Of a stretch of 64,000 nucleotides of DNA, positions 11,796-24,229 are shown in pieces (the stretch's first letter is position 1; every line of letters starts with the position of its first letter). A program made the translations under genes and the position numbers. The notes under the pieces are model-generated. The model ran no database searches and was not told the origin of the DNA. It was given only the letters and a program-made list of their open reading frames with translations. The stretch covers positions 186,001 to 250,000 of the forward strand of contig JARVZY010002410.1 in NCBI GenBank assembly GCA_030686995.1. The letters run 5' to 3'. The DNA comes from Artemisia argyi. Taxonomy: Eukaryota > Streptophyta > Magnoliopsida > Asterales > Asteraceae.

Positions 11796-13663
11796 ATGTC
11801 GACAGATGCTGCACCTGCTCCCTCAATCACTGCTGTCAGAATCCCTATTGTTAAGAAGGGAGAATACAACCTATGGGCCATGAAGATGAGGCAGTACATT
11901 GCCATCACAGACCATGCACTATGGGATGTGATTGTCAATGGTAACATGAAAATTGAAGAACCAGTAGAGGTACCTGGACAACCAACACCACCAAAAATTA
12001 CTGTACCTGCTGCTACCAAAAGAAATCAAGACAAAGCTCTCAACATACTGCTTTCTGCTATTCCTGATGGTCACTTATTAAAGTTTCATGATGCCAAAGA
12101 TGCCAAACAACTATGGGTTGCAATAAAGAAGAAGTTTGGAGGTAATGATGCTTCCAAGAAGATGCATAGGAATTTGCTGAAGCAACAATTTGAAACTTTC
12201 ACTGTTGGAGAAAGAGAAGGTCTTGATTCTGCTTATGAAAGATTCCAACAACTTCTGAGTATGCTAGAACTATATGATGCTGAGGCATCAGTTGAAGATG
12301 CTAATTTGAAGTTCTTGAGAAGTTTGCCATCAACATGGCATGTAGTTGCTACTATGATCAGAGGACAACCAGTGCTGGATACTATGGACTTTGATGATCT
12401 CTACAACAATCTGAAGGTGTATGGGCATGAGATGAATGGTACTACAGGTTCAAGTACACAACAGAAACCTCAAAACATTGCTTTTGTCTCTTATGAAAAC
12501 AGAAGCAGTACTTCCAACAAAGATACTGCTTATCCTGTTCAAAGTACTGTGACTGAAACACAGGTTCCATGTACAACAATGGTCACCACCAATTCATCAC
12601 AATCACTTACCCCCACCTCAGATGAAGTTCTATGTTCATTCTTTGCTCAACAAGCATCTCTACCTGTCACCTATCAAGAAGATGTATTGCAAATAGATGA
12701 TGATGCTTTGGAAGAAATTGATATCAGATGGCAAGTTGCCATGCTCACTGCAAGGATCAAGAAGTATGTGAATAAGACAGGAAAAGGCATCAATTTTAGA
12801 GCTAAACAAGGAATAACATTTGACAAGTCCAAGATTGAGTGTTTCAACTGTCAAAGGACTGGTCACTTTGCAAGGAAGTGCAAATTTGCAAAGTATCAAG
12901 CAAACAAGATGATTGAACCACCCAAGCCTGAAAGAAAAGAGATTCCAATTACTGAAGCAAAACCAAAAGCTTTGGTTGCTCAAGAGAATCTGTCAGAGAT
13001 TGATTGGTCAAATGAGTTTGATGATGAACCTGTAACCTATTCAATGGTTGCATTGGAAGACTGGAGCACAGCATTTGATGAAGAGCCTGGATATGCTGCT
13101 TTGGAGTCAGGAGATGGTTTAGGAAGCTTTGATTGGAGCATGGAGTTTGAAGAAGCACCTGTTCAGCTTGCTATGGTAGCTGCTTCACCAAGTTCATCCA
13201 CTAACTCTGAGGTATGCTCTAAGTGCAATGATATGTATCAAAAGTTACTTTGTGAATATGTAGCTGAAAGAGATAAATTTCAAAAGGCTAGGGCTGAGAT
13301 AACTGGTTATCAATTGACTTTAGAGTCAATAGAGGCTAAAATCATTACACATGAAAACAATGAAGTAGCATGGCTTGAAACATATAAACAACAGGATTAC
13401 CTAGTTAAGTTAAGTGAATGGAAACTAGGTTGTAAGGTGTCTGAACTAGAAAAAGTGACTGCTGAAAGGGATAAGTTGTTAGAAAAACTTGCTGTGTGGA
13501 ATGAGGCAGGTGTGTCACATGTTCAATTTGTTGAAAAGCAAAGAACATCTAATATTAAGACAGGCCTAGGTTATGATAATGATAGCAATGAAGGCATTCC
13601 ATTTAAGGGCAAGGAACTAAATCCTACAGTAGATACCTCCACTAGTGATGAAGAGTTCATAAG
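11796..13663 (+). pseudogene. Copia gag, N-terminal part (level 2)
   Basis: The frame opens at 11796 (M-S-T-D-A-A-P-A-P), shortly after the primer site. It contains a Copia-type gag (residues about 20-220: Y-N-L-W-A-M-K-M-R-Q-Y-I ... L-R-S-L-P-S-T-W) and a CCHC zinc knuckle C-F-N-C-Q-R-T-G-H-F-A-R-K-C near residue 350. An acidic repeat region (D-W-S motifs) and a predicted coiled coil (about 475-590) follow. At 13664 the Athila LTR interrupts it; the remaining frame to 13676 is Athila sequence. Gag continues at 27785. The protein would form the virus-like particle. Several Ser-Thr codon pairs read AGT ACT, the motif dispersed over the element. Confidence 0.85.
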
Positions 13664-16600
13664 TGATTGGTGCTAAACCGTCAACTTATACTGACTAATG
13701 AATGGTCAACAAAGTTAAAAAGCCTAGAAACAATCTCCGGGTAATATAAGGTATCACCAGGTCGTTAAATCCCGACAAGGTGTGAATTGTGACTGAGCAT
13801 GCTTTGTGATCGGGTGATTATTCACAGAAAGGGTTTGTTATGAGAATTATTTGGAGATTGTTAACAGGAATAGCTTAGGAAAGCTACGTGATTGATTACT
13901 GGAACTTAGGTTGAGAAGAAATTACCAAAAACTTAAAAACCGTATGTTTGCTGAAAATGCGAACAAACGTACGTGGAATAAAAAAGTGAAAGAGGTGATC
14001 TGAAAAGGCTACTGGTATGAAAATGATATTTTTACAAACCTAACGATTAAAGAAAATTTTTGGGAGTTTAAAACTAATTTTTACACTATTTTTATAATTA
14101 CTATTGATTAAATACTAATTTTCTTATTACTTTTAATTAATTATATTAACCTTAATTATAAATAATTATTAAATAAACCTAGAAAAATAAAATTTAAACT
14201 TAGAAAAATCTAAAATACTATAAAACTAATTTTAGAAATGAAAATATATTTTTAAGACTTTTTAATTAATTATTACTAATTATTAACTAATTATTAATTA
14301 CTTTTTAATTATTTAAATTAACCTAAATTCTAACTAATTATTAAATTACACTAGAAAATGGAAAATAAAATTTGGAAAAATCAAAAATGACTAAAAACTA
14401 ATTTTAAAATTTAATTTATATTTTTCTGATTTTCTAATTAATTATTATTAATTATTAACTATTTAATAATTACTAAAAACTAATTTAAATTAAGAAAAAT
14501 ACTAAATGATGCAAGAAAAATCTGAAAAAATTACAGAAATTATTTTTACACATCATAAGCCTAGGAAAATTATAAAAATGGGAATTGCTTATTAATAAGC
14601 TGAAGAATAAGTCAATTGGCTTAAATAGAAGCTATCACTTCTATTAAGTTGGGCTTATTTAGAATTTTCTTTTTCAAAACTGCTTATTATATGATTTTAA
14701 GCAACTATTGTGAAGTGAGTTTGGCTGAGACCAAGGAAATAAGCACTTCAAGTGCTTATACCCTTGACAGTTGACTTTCCTTGACTTGGAAGAGAAATAA
14801 GTACAAATGGCCAAGTGTGGGGCCCACAATGGTGAAAACTGATGCAAATGAGTTTTATGAATAAGTCTAAACAAGTTTCACACAAATAAGCTAACTGAAT
14901 AAGCTAAAACACCACAATAAGCACTTTGCTTATTTGGTTCTGAGGCAGAAAAGGGACAACCTTTGGGTGCAATTCTAGGTGGGGTCCACAGTCCTTATGG
15001 TCAAACAAAGGGTCAAAACACCAACCCTGGTAGGAGGGGGGTTGATTGAAACCAAAATGGGTCAATGGGACCCACTGGAGTGGTCACAATGAACCACCAA
15101 AGTGGTGGTTGTGACTGAGTTGCTGGTGCACAGGGCACACCCTTGCCCTGCAAGTAACTTTGACGGGCAAAAAGGTCCAACAGAAAAAATCAAAAAAATC
15201 AGATAAGTGTGTGAATCAAGAGTCCTACTGGTCGACAACAACTCCAACAAATTTCAAGTCCTAAAACAATCCACAAAAATCACAATAAATCAAGCCATAT
15301 TTGGAAAAATCTGAAACTTGCCATTTTGACTTTTTAGAAAACTTTGATATTTGACTTTGATGAACTTTGGACACTGAATTTATGATTAAATATGTTTAGT
15401 TAAGATATAATATGACCAAATTAAGTTGTAATACAAATTTATGAAAGGATTTGATTGGTTTTAGGATTCAACTGTCACCACAGTTAACTGTGGTGATAAT
15501 TCTCTTGTGATTTTGACTTTTGTTGTATTTGTGAACAAGAAAATGGTTCCCCTGACCTTATATCTACCCAAGTAACTAAATGAAACACAGATTTGTGCAA
15601 TAAAACAAGTAGAACACCACAAACAGACTACAACCAAACACCCCTTTAAAAACAGCTTATGATGAAAATTGATTCAAACAAATATAAAATTCAACCAAAT
15701 GATTACAACTAATCTAATTACTATAACTAAGAAAAACACAAATAAACTGCTAATACTACTTATTACTAAAGAGATGACGTTTTGAGCTTACAAAGCCTTC
15801 CAAGCTTGGCAGACCAAGAACCAAAAGACCAATACCAATCCTAATGACTTCCACAAGTCCCTAACCCACTGCCATCCATGATTCACAGTGCTCCATGCTT
15901 TCTTCAACCTTTGATCACCAATTTTTTTATTTTATTTTTATTTTTCTGAATTATTGCTATTTTTATAAAACCTTGAACTTAATTAACACAGAAGCTGACA
16001 CAGCTTCTAAAAGCTTGTTATTTAGGTTTATGAACTAGATTAAAGCTTAAAACATTAGAGGTAATGTATATAACAAACTTGAAATTCAAACTTAGAACTT
16101 GAAAATTGAAATTTATATTAAACTTAAAAACCTTGAATTACATTAACTGAAATGAGAGTACAAGTGATAAAAGAAAAAGTTACAAGACTAAAATTACATA
16201 CTACACTAATACAAAGGCTCATATGAGCTATAATATATATATCGAGCTAAGAATAATCCCTAAGTCTTTCCACATGGCTTCCTTTTGAATTCTAAGTATC
16301 CCACAAGCTTTATCTTTGACCATAGACCAAATCCTCACCACTCAATTGTATTATAATCAACCCAAGCCCTTGATTGCCATTTTTGGCGCCAAAACATACA
16401 CAGGTTAATTTGAGTGGGATTGGTGAGGGGAATTTAATGTGGTGGTGGAGGTTGGTGTGGGTTGGTGACCACATTAATTGTGGGGGGCTAATGGAGGAGG
16501 AGGGAGCATGTGGAGGGGACAACTCCTCCCTGGTTTTGCGTTGGGTGTTGGGGGGAAGAAGGTGGTCAAATGGGAGGTTTGACCGGGGTTTATTTTTATA

Positions 16601-17228
16601 TAAAATGGGAGTGGACCGGATTTTGTGGTGGGCTAGGATTATTTGTGGGTTGGATTTGGTTTTTGTTTTTGGATTGGATAGTGGATTTGGTTTTGGTTTG
16701 TTATAATAAAAACAAGGGTCCGGTTGGTTTGTGAATTAACAAGGACCAATTTTGTAATTTTTCAAACCTTAAGGACTGAAGTTGTAATTTTTCCAATTTG
16801 CTTCCAAGGACCAAATATGCCAATCATCAATAAACCAAGAACCAATTTTGCCATTTTCATTTTTTCAAAATTTCCCAGGGACCTATTTTGCCAACTTTGA
16901 AATCTTAGGGACCAAACTTGTAATTTTGGAAAACTTATGACCCAAGTGTAATATTTTATGATTTTTGACTTTCAAAACCTTGGGTTGGCTTTTCCTTTTA
17001 AAATAAATGCATAGGGACTAATTTTGACAAGTTTTGAAACTTGGGGGACTGAAACTGCCAATATTGCAAACTTTGTACATTTTTTCTTTGTTTTTGCTCA
17101 TTTTGCTTTTAAAACATATAAAACACAATCCCTGGGATAATTTAAGTATTTTGATATCTTTTTGATTATTTTTGTATGTTTTGGCAGTTTAAATACGACA
17201 AAAATGATGAGTGTTTGAGCACTCATCA
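13664..17228 (-). repeat. 3' LTR of the Athila element (left copy)
   Basis: The 3,565-bp LTR is unusually long for the family. It contains AT-rich low-complexity DNA (14080-14560), ATAAGC motifs (14584-14935) and GGGACCAATTTTGCCA repeats (16735-17060). ORFs in it, including the Trp/Gly-rich frame near 16374-16706, look incidental. Confidence 0.92.
16735..17060. repeat. GGGACCAATTTTGCCA repeats in the Athila 3' LTR
   Basis: About eight degenerate copies (AAGGACCAATTTTG, AGGGACCTATTTTGCCA and similar), equivalent to those at 10340-10830 in the solo LTR and 27286-27610 in the other LTR. Confidence 0.6.
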
Positions 17229-17264
17229 ATCCCCCACACTAAACTATTGCTAGTCCCTAGCAAT
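17229..17264 (-). other. Polypurine tract of the Athila element with adjoining perfect hairpin
   Basis: On the minus strand AGTGTGGGGGAT abuts the LTR (17229-17240) and serves as the plus-strand primer. Five bases upstream, 17246-17253 and 17257-17264 form a perfect 8-bp stem (ATTGCTAG / CTAGCAAT) with a GGA loop. The level-1 Gypsy element has the same layout at 52011-52045. Confidence 0.85.
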
Positions 17265-17282
17265 CTTTTTAGAAAACTTGAT

Positions 17283-17690
17283 GGATTTGAAAAACTCTTT
17301 ACCAAAAGCCATCACTTCTGGAGTAGCCAGGTGTGAGAACTGTGGTACACCTGATAACCGTGTGATTTTGAGTAAACCACCAGCTGTCAACGAATTTGTT
17401 TAGTCTTTACCAAGAGCCGTTTGCTCCTGGACTAGCCAGCTCTTGATGGACCTAGTCAACATCTTGGTGAGCTGATTACCAATTATGGATTTTCCACTGC
17501 CTTTACCACAAGCCATAATCTTGCGGGCTAGCCAACTCATTCGCTTTATGGGATATGGGGAGTTGAGGAACCATACAATTTTGGGCAAATTGCAAGCCAT
17601 AAACGGATTTGAGTTATCTTTACCAAGAGCCGTTTGCTCCTGGATTAGCCAATCCCTTTGTCGGTTAGACCTGGCGGACTGATTACCACA
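17283..17690 (-). repeat. Tandem structured repeats with covarying hairpins in the Athila 3' region
   Basis: Four units of roughly 96-117 bases lie between integrase and the polypurine tract. Read on the element strand, each has GGCTAnYCC, a 7-8-bp hairpin and GGTAAAG. Hairpin A is at 17623-17643, 17506-17526, 17410-17430 and 17302-17321. Hairpin B (17574-17594, 17362-17380) and hairpin C (17650-17681, 17533-17565, 17437-17474, 17328-17353) complete the unit. Stems differ between copies but still pair. The level-2 Copia has related units at 36801-37080. Confidence 0.8.
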
Positions 17691-18107
17691 AAAATTTTGA
17701 AATAAAGTGAAAAATTTTTGAAAATTTTGGCCAAAAACGGGGGTACTAGAAGATATATTTTGATAAAATTCCCTAGAATTCCCCCCCCCCCCCACTTAGA
17801 AATGAATATTGTCCTTAATATTCAAAGTCCCGGCTATTATGCCGACTCTTTGAACGTAAAAAGCCAAGATTCGAATCTAACTGTAGAAACACCAAATTTC
17901 ACTTTATTTCTATATATACACATCTTTTTTTTTTTTTTTTTTTTTTTTGAACTTATATACATATATATGTTTTTTCAAATAACGGGGGGTTGGCCATTCC
18001 CCCACACTAGGTGGTAGAAAATAGAAAGAATCAGAGATACGGGTGAAAACCCGTATTGTGCTATTGTTTTTGTTCATCGAGTCACTAGCTTGACTCGATC
18101 CCCGAAT
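17691..18107. other. Athila 3' untranslated spacer with homopolymers
   Basis: Between the structured repeats and the integrase stop I see a C13 run (17781-17793) and a T24 run (17925-17948), but no env-like frame and no other motif. Confidence 0.6.
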
Positions 18108-19352
18108 TTAATTGTCCTTGGGGAAAGTTTGGAGGTCCGGGACAACCATGGATGGTATGTCCTCTCCAAAGTAGTGTTTCAACCGATGTCCATTTACTTT
18201 GAAATTTGTACCGTCATTTTGAGATAATTCGACGGTGCCATAAGGATAAACCTTAGCGATAGTGAATGGACCAGTCCATCGGGTTTTGAGCTTTCCCGAG
18301 AAGATCTTGAGTCTAGAGTTGAAAAGAAGGACTCGATCACCAACGTTAAAAACGCGGTTTTTGATTTTTGAGTCATGAATCTTCTTTGTCTTTTCTTTAT
18401 AGATCAAAGAGTTCTCGTAAGCTTGATCACGAAGTTCGTTTAATTCATTTAGTTGAACTTTTCTATGATCACCCGCCGTTTTGAGGTCAAAATTGGCATG
18501 CTTGACAGCCCAATAAGCTTTGTGCTCAAGCTCGATCGGAAGATGGCACGCTTTCCCATACACAAGTTTATAAGGCGTACACCCAATGGCTGTTTTGTAA
18601 GCCATACGGAAAGCCCAAAGTGCATCATCTAATTTATCCGACCACGATGCACGATTTTCACCTACGGTTCTTTCTAAAATTCTTTTAATGCCCCGATTGG
18701 AAACCTCGACTTGTCCACTCGTTTGAGGGTGATACGCAGTGGAAAGACGGTGAGTTACACCGTACTTTTGCATGACTTTGTCGAATTTATCATTACAGAA
18801 GTGCGTACCACGATCACTAATAATAGCACGTGGAGTTCCGAATCGGGCAAAAAGAGCTTTTAGGAATTTCACAACTACTCGGGCATCATTTGTGGGTAAA
18901 GCTTTCGCTTCAACCCATTTTGACAAATAGTCAACTGCCACGAGTATGTATTTGTTGCCATGTGAAGACGGAAATGGCCCCATAAAATCGATGCCCCAGA
19001 TGTCAAAAATTTCACAAACTTGAATTGCATTCTGAGGCATTTCATTCTTTTGTGAAATGTTCCCGTGACGTTGACAAGCGTCACAGGACTTGACCAATTC
19101 TTGGGCATCGTTGTAGATTGTGGGCTAATAAAAGCCGGAATCAAACACCTTTTTGGCGGTGTAGTTGGGATTGTGGTGGCCCCCCGTGGGACCAGCATGG
19201 CAAGCCTTTAAAATTTCAGTGGCTTCCTGACCATACACACACCGCCGGATGACTTGATCCGCGCATATTTTGAACAAGTAGGGGTCGTCCCAGAAGTAAT
19301 GTTTTACATCTTTGAAAAATTTATTTTTTTGTTGGGACGACATCCCTTTCAC
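18108..19352 (-). pseudogene. Athila integrase, one internal stop
   Basis: From 19352 the frame has the zinc-binding HHCC region ([10 protein letters not shown] ... C-D-A-C-Q-R-H) and then the catalytic core with [16 protein letters not shown] and [11 protein letters not shown], giving the D, D and E residues. A C-terminal [10 protein letters not shown]...[15 protein letters not shown]-type region follows. A TAG codon just upstream of the 19097 frame, where a tryptophan is usual (S-G-F-Y-W-P), separates the two frames. The product would insert cDNA into the host genome. Confidence 0.88.
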
Positions 19353-20689
19353 AACAAAGTTACCCGCAAGATAGTTTGCAAAGTCGGCAAACCATGGGGT
19401 AATCGAGTCTCCACGAAATGAAACCGCATTGAGGGTTTCGAGAGGAAATGTTTCATTTATTTTCTTTTTCTCGAAAGCATCTTGGTGAGGGTTTTCAAGA
19501 CGGGAGAGATGATCAGCAGCTAGGTTCTCAGCTCCTTTTTTTTATCATGAATAATGATATCAAATTCCTAAAGGAGGAGAACCCAACGGAGGAGTCTCGG
19601 CTTTGCATCTTGTTTTGCAAAGAGGTACTTCAAAGCCGAGTGATCCGTATACACTATGCTCTTGGTCAGTATCAAGTATGGCAGAATTTTTCAAAAGCAT
19701 ACACCACAACTAATAATTCTTTTTCAGTGGTGGTGTAATGACTTTGAACCTCGGTCATAGTCTTGCTGGCATAGTGTATAGGCTGAAAATGTTTTGTTTT
19801 GCGTTGCCCCAAGACTGCCCCTATCGCATAATCACTAGCATCACACATGAGCTCGAAGGGCAAGTCCCAATCGGGGGCAACAAGAATCGGTGTCTCGGTA
19901 AGCCTTTTCTTTAATGTTTCAAAGGCTTCGATACACTCAGGGGAGAAGATAAAAGGAGCATCCTTCTCGAGGAGATGGGTCATGGGCCGGGCGATTTTAG
20001 AAAAATCTTGAATAAACCTACGATAGAAACCGGCATGACCCAAAAGCTCCTAACACCTTTTACGGTTGTGGGATGAGCAATTTTGCAATGACGTCCACTT
20101 TGGCTCTGTCAACCTCAATCCCGTTTTTTGAAATTTTATGGTCGAGGATAATGCCCTCTTTGACCATAAAGTGACTTTTCTCCCAATTTAGACATAACTT
20201 TGTATCTTCACAACGTTTTAGCATGCTGTCTAAATGGGAGAGACATGATTGGAACGAATCCTCAATGACCGAAAAATCGTCCATAAAGACCTCCATAGTT
20301 TTCCCGATCATGTCGGAAAATATGGCCATCATACATCTTTGAAACGTGCCCGGAGCATTACATAAGCCAAATGGCATACGTTTATATGCAAAAGTTCCAT
20401 AGGGGCACGTGAAAGTGGTCTTTTCTTGATCTTGTGGATCAATGGGAATCTGAAAGTAACCCGAGAAACCATCGAGGAAGCAATAGTACTCATTCCCCGC
20501 TAATCTCTCGAGCATCTGATCCATAAAGGGCAGAGGAAAATGATCTTTACGGGTGGCGTCATTTAACTTGCGATAGTCAATGCAGACACGCCATCCCGTA
20601 ACCAAACGAGTTGGAATCAACTCATTCTCCTCATTTGTGACAACAGTAATGCCACCCTTTTTTGAACACAATGAATTGGGCAGACCCAA
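19353..20689 (-). pseudogene. Athila reverse transcriptase palm and RNase H, frameshifted
   Basis: The piece 20060-20689 carries RT motifs W-R-V-C-I-D-Y-R-K-L-N, F-L-D-G-F-S-G-Y-F-Q-I and the catalytic F-M-D-D, then H-F-M-V-K-E-G-I. The piece 19672-20043 has G-H-A-G-F-Y-R-R-F-I-Q-D-F and the RNase H start D-A-S-D-Y-A-I-G-A-V-L-G-Q. Single-base shifts near 20050 and 19680 break the frame, and the RNase H C-terminus lies in a third frame down to 19353. The lineage is Athila by these motifs. Confidence 0.87.
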
Positions 20690-23600
20690 GGGCTGTCCGA
20701 TATAGGGTAAATCAATCCGGCATCAAGAAGTTTTAAAACCTCTTGTTTGATAACCTCGTGAATTTTTGGATTCACCCTTCTTTGTTGTTGGACTGCAGGT
20801 TTGAAGTCATCCTCCATTAAAATCTTGTGAGTACAAAATTCAGGGTCAATGCCCTTGATGTTGGAGAGTCGCCAAGCAATTGCTTGTTTATGAGACTTCA
20901 AAACCTTTATAAGAGCAGCCTTTTCCTTAACACTTAAGTCTTTAGCAATTATGACGGGCAATTTATCATCACCCTCCAGAAATGCATATTCAAGATGAGG
21001 CGGCAAGTCCTTAAGTTCAACCTCGGGGAAGTCATCAGTTTTCTCAACATTTTTGACTTCCTCCTTATGAAGTGTTTGTGGTAGAACAGGAAGAGAAGAG
21101 GGATCTTCGTTTAACAATTTTTCAAGTATGAGAATATCCCTCTCGAGGTCGATCTCTTGGTTATCGATTCCATCGGGAATCGAGTCACTTTTGAGAAACG
21201 CCTCCATTTCTTCTAAGATGAAGTCACTTCCCTCAAACGGAGTGAGGGAAGGAGAAGAATTGGCTATGATGGGATGAGAAGATTGAGTGAGGTTTTCACT
21301 CGAAGAATTATCAATGAAACCTAAAATCTCTTGAGCATACTCCTCAGCAGCAACATCGATGACATCTATTTTGTTCACCGATTCACAGTCATAATTGGAG
21401 GAGTATCTCGAAGTTTGATTTAGGTTGAAGGTGATAGCTTCCGTCCCAACACGTAATGTGATCTCATGCTCGAATACATCGATAAGAGCGCGCCCAGTTC
21501 TAAGGAATCCCCTTCCAAGAATGAGAGGGACCCTAGAATCGGCATCAAAGTCAACAATCACAAAATCTGCCAGAAAATAGAACTTTCCCACTTTAACGAA
21601 TACGTCCTCGGCAATGCCAAGAGGACGAGAAATCGAACGATCGGCAAGCTCTAAAGTCATGCACGTGGGAGTGAGTTCGGGAAGAGAGAGTTTCTTCCAC
21701 ACAGAATATGGCATCAGTTTAATGCTAGCACCTAAATCAGCTAAGGCGAAGCATTCAACCATACCCGGGAAAGTACAAGGAATGAGAAATTTCCCGGGGT
21801 CTCCAAGCTTTTCAGGAAGCTTTTTCAAGAGAACTGCTGAGCAGTGCTCATTCAGAGGAGTTTTTGCCATCTGAAAGAGTTTTTCTTTATTACTCAACAG
21901 ATTTTTTATTGTCGATGCAAACTTGGGCATCAAGAGAATAGCATCCGCGAAGCTAATATCAAAGTGCAAATCTTGGAAGATTTGGAAAAATTTATCCATT
22001 TGGTGATTAGCTTTTTTGCGGAGCTTTTGTTCATTGAGACGTGATGGATAAGGAATAGAAGTTTTGGATTTTGGGTTGTCCCCTGGAGTTTCTGGTGGTT
22101 CAAAGACAACTCCAGGCTTACATCTGGTTTCAGGATCATCCTGAGGTTGGACGTGTGCTGTACTTCGTGGGCTAGGAGTTTTCACCTTGTCCTTTGTCAC
22201 CTCAGGCTCACGATCCACTACCTTTGGAGGAGAAGGAGAAGAGGTAGTAGGAATCGCGGGTTCATCATATGAAGCACCACTTCGTGTTGTGATCGCCTTA
22301 GCATCGCCCCTCGGGTTAGCGATCGTGTTGCTCGGTAAAGTAGTACCTGAGCCCGAGGGTCGATCATTTAAAGACTTCTTGATGTCAGAAATTTGGCTGA
22401 CCAGCAACTTGTTCAACTCTTCTTGGGACTTCATGAATTGCTTTAACAACTCATCAGATGAAGGCCCGGTTGGAACAATGGCTTGATTCAGATTAGGAAG
22501 ATTTTGAGCTTGATTGTTCGGATTGGGGCCTTGATTGAAATTTCCTTGGTTTTGATGATGGAAATTCCCTTGATTCTGGTGATTGTTTCCATGAAAGTTC
22601 CCAGGATTGAAATTACCCTGACCTTGGTTTCGGTTAAAGTTTCCTTGATTTTGGTGTTGGAAACCTTGATTTTGGAAACCTTGGTTTTGATTTTGGAAAC
22701 CTTGGTTTTGATTTTGGAAACCGTGACCCTGATTGAAGTTACCTTGGTTTTGATAACCTTGGTTCACTCTATTTTGATTTTGGCCACGGTTTTGGATATT
22801 TTGGTTTTGATTAAAACCGGGAGGTCCAGGATAATGGTGAGGACGATAGTTCGGGTCCATAGGAGGGCGGTATTGATTGCCTTCTTGATTTTGGGACCCG
22901 ACAAGAGCATGAGCTTCATATGGAGTACCATCAGTAGCTGTGCAATTGTAGTAGGCATGCGGCCCACCACAAGTCACACAGACTTCCACTTTTTTAACCT
23001 CAGCAGGGGGAGGATGTTGTGGAAATGAAACTTTCTTTGTTTTGGCGAGAACCAAAGCTTGGATCGCTTCAGTGAGCTTGTCAAGCTTAGCATCCGTGCT
23101 AGATTGACCCACAGAAGATGAAGTGGAAGGACCCGCATTGATTTGAGAAACAATCGGTTTGCTTCGTGTAGAGCGGACCTTGGACTTATTTTCTATGATT
23201 TTCAAAGCTTCTTTTGTGGTTCTACTCAAGAAATTTCCTCCCGCAGAGGCATTGAGAGAATCCTGATCAGCTTGGCTCACGCCATTGTAGAAAGTATCGA
23301 GTTGCATCAACTCGGAGAAACCATGATGTGGACACTTACGAAGTAATTCTTTGAAACGATCCCACACTTCACCAAAAGATTCATCGTATTTTTGAGTGAA
23401 CTTGGTGATTTCATTCTTAAGACTCGTGGTCTTGGAAGGTGGGAAGAATTCATTCACAAATTTTTTCACAAGATCTTCCCATGTCTCAATAGATCGTGGA
23501 GGTTGTTTTTCAAGCCAAATCCGGGCTTGTCCCTCCAGGGAGAATGGGAAGAGAAGAAGTTTGATTGCTTCAAACGGGACATTTTTGTATTTGATGGTCG

Positions 23601-23928
23601 AAGTGATTTTATTGAACCATCGAATGTGAGCATGAGGATCGTCCCTCTCAAAACCATAGAATTGACTTGAGGTTACAAGATTGAGTAACCCGGTTTTTAG
23701 CTCAAAATTATCAGCCACGATGGCTGGAACAACAATGGCATCTCCGTAACCCTCGATGGGTGCTTGGAGAAGCTCACACATGGGGCGGTCTTCCGCCATG
23801 GGGACAGTGGGTGTGACAACAGTACGGATCTCAGATCCGATTGTTGGTGCAGAACGTCTACGAGGTCTTCGAGGTTTCCGGACAAGCTCACGTAATGGGC
23901 TAGTAGACCTTGAAGAACGAGTGCGCAT
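20617..23928 (-). pseudogene. Athila gag-protease-RT N-terminus (1,103-residue ORF)
   Basis: The ORF starts at 23928 (M-R-T-R-S-S-R-S-T). The gag domain spans residues about 50-260 (L-P... Q-A-R-I-W-L-E-K-Q-P-P-R-S-I, F-V-N-E-F-F-P-P). A Cys-rich C-V-T-C-G-G-P-H-A-Y-Y-N-C knuckle is near residue 316. An Asn/Gln/Gly-rich region of about 110 residues (22495-22810) repeats F-Q-N-Q-N-Q-G. Near residue 727 the protease has A-D-L-G-A-S, the expected D-x-G-[AS] triad, and later I-L-G-R-G-F-L. The RT begins after residue 1000 and a one-base shift at a T-run near 20660 moves it out of frame. Opposite-strand ORFs here are shadows. Confidence 0.9.
22495..22810 (-). repeat. Asn/Gln/Gly-rich tandem repeats inside Athila gag
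   Basis: Short coding repeats (TTGGTTTTGATTTTGGAAACC on the plus strand and variants) encode F-Q-N-Q-N-Q-G and G-N-F-N-Q units next to the zinc knuckle. The composition is prion-like. The level-3 Copia gag has a comparable region at about 47060-47290. Confidence 0.7.
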
Positions 23929-24206
23929 GCACTAGGGATAAAAACTTTTTGGACAATATTTTTGGTATCGTCCCGCAATCTAAAATCGTTTTTCTTTAAG
24001 AATCACCTTAAAAGAAAACCCAATCAGAAAACGTTATGATATGTTTTGTTGTTTTTAAATTTTTTTGGTGTTTTAACACTTTAGGAAAAGTGTTAATGAC
24101 TTTTTTTTGTGTTTTGATTTGAAAATTTACACAAGTGGTGGTATTTGTACAGTGAGTGAGGTGAGATAACACTAATCTCGAAAGACGCTGCAGAAACGTG
24201 CACACC
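23929..24206 (-). other. Athila 5' leader between primer site and gag
   Basis: About 280 bp of non-coding leader (element orientation). I see no further motif. Confidence 0.5.
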
Positions 24207-24224
24207 TCCCCGGCAGCGGCGCCA
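24207..24224 (-). other. Primer binding site, tRNA-Asp type (Athila)
   Basis: On the minus strand TGGCGCCGCTGCCGGGGA lies five bases inside the right LTR, a close match to the Athila/Tat primer site complementary to tRNA-Asp. Confidence 0.9.
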
Positions 24225-24229
24225 AAAAT

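Noticed and set aside
14674..15250. Short minus-strand ORFs duplicated at 25225-25801
   Set aside because: Same LTR sequence in two copies, with no recognisable protein.
16374..16706. Trp/Gly-rich ORF, also at 26925-27257
   Set aside because: Lies inside Athila LTRs and overlaps a frame on the other strand. Conserved only because the LTR is duplicated.
17836..17890. GATTCGAATC resembling a tRNA B-box
   Set aside because: No A-box at suitable spacing and no tRNA-like arms.
22187..23670. Several plus-strand ORFs up to 181 codons
   Set aside because: They are antisense to Athila gag and mirror its repetitive Asn/Gln codons.
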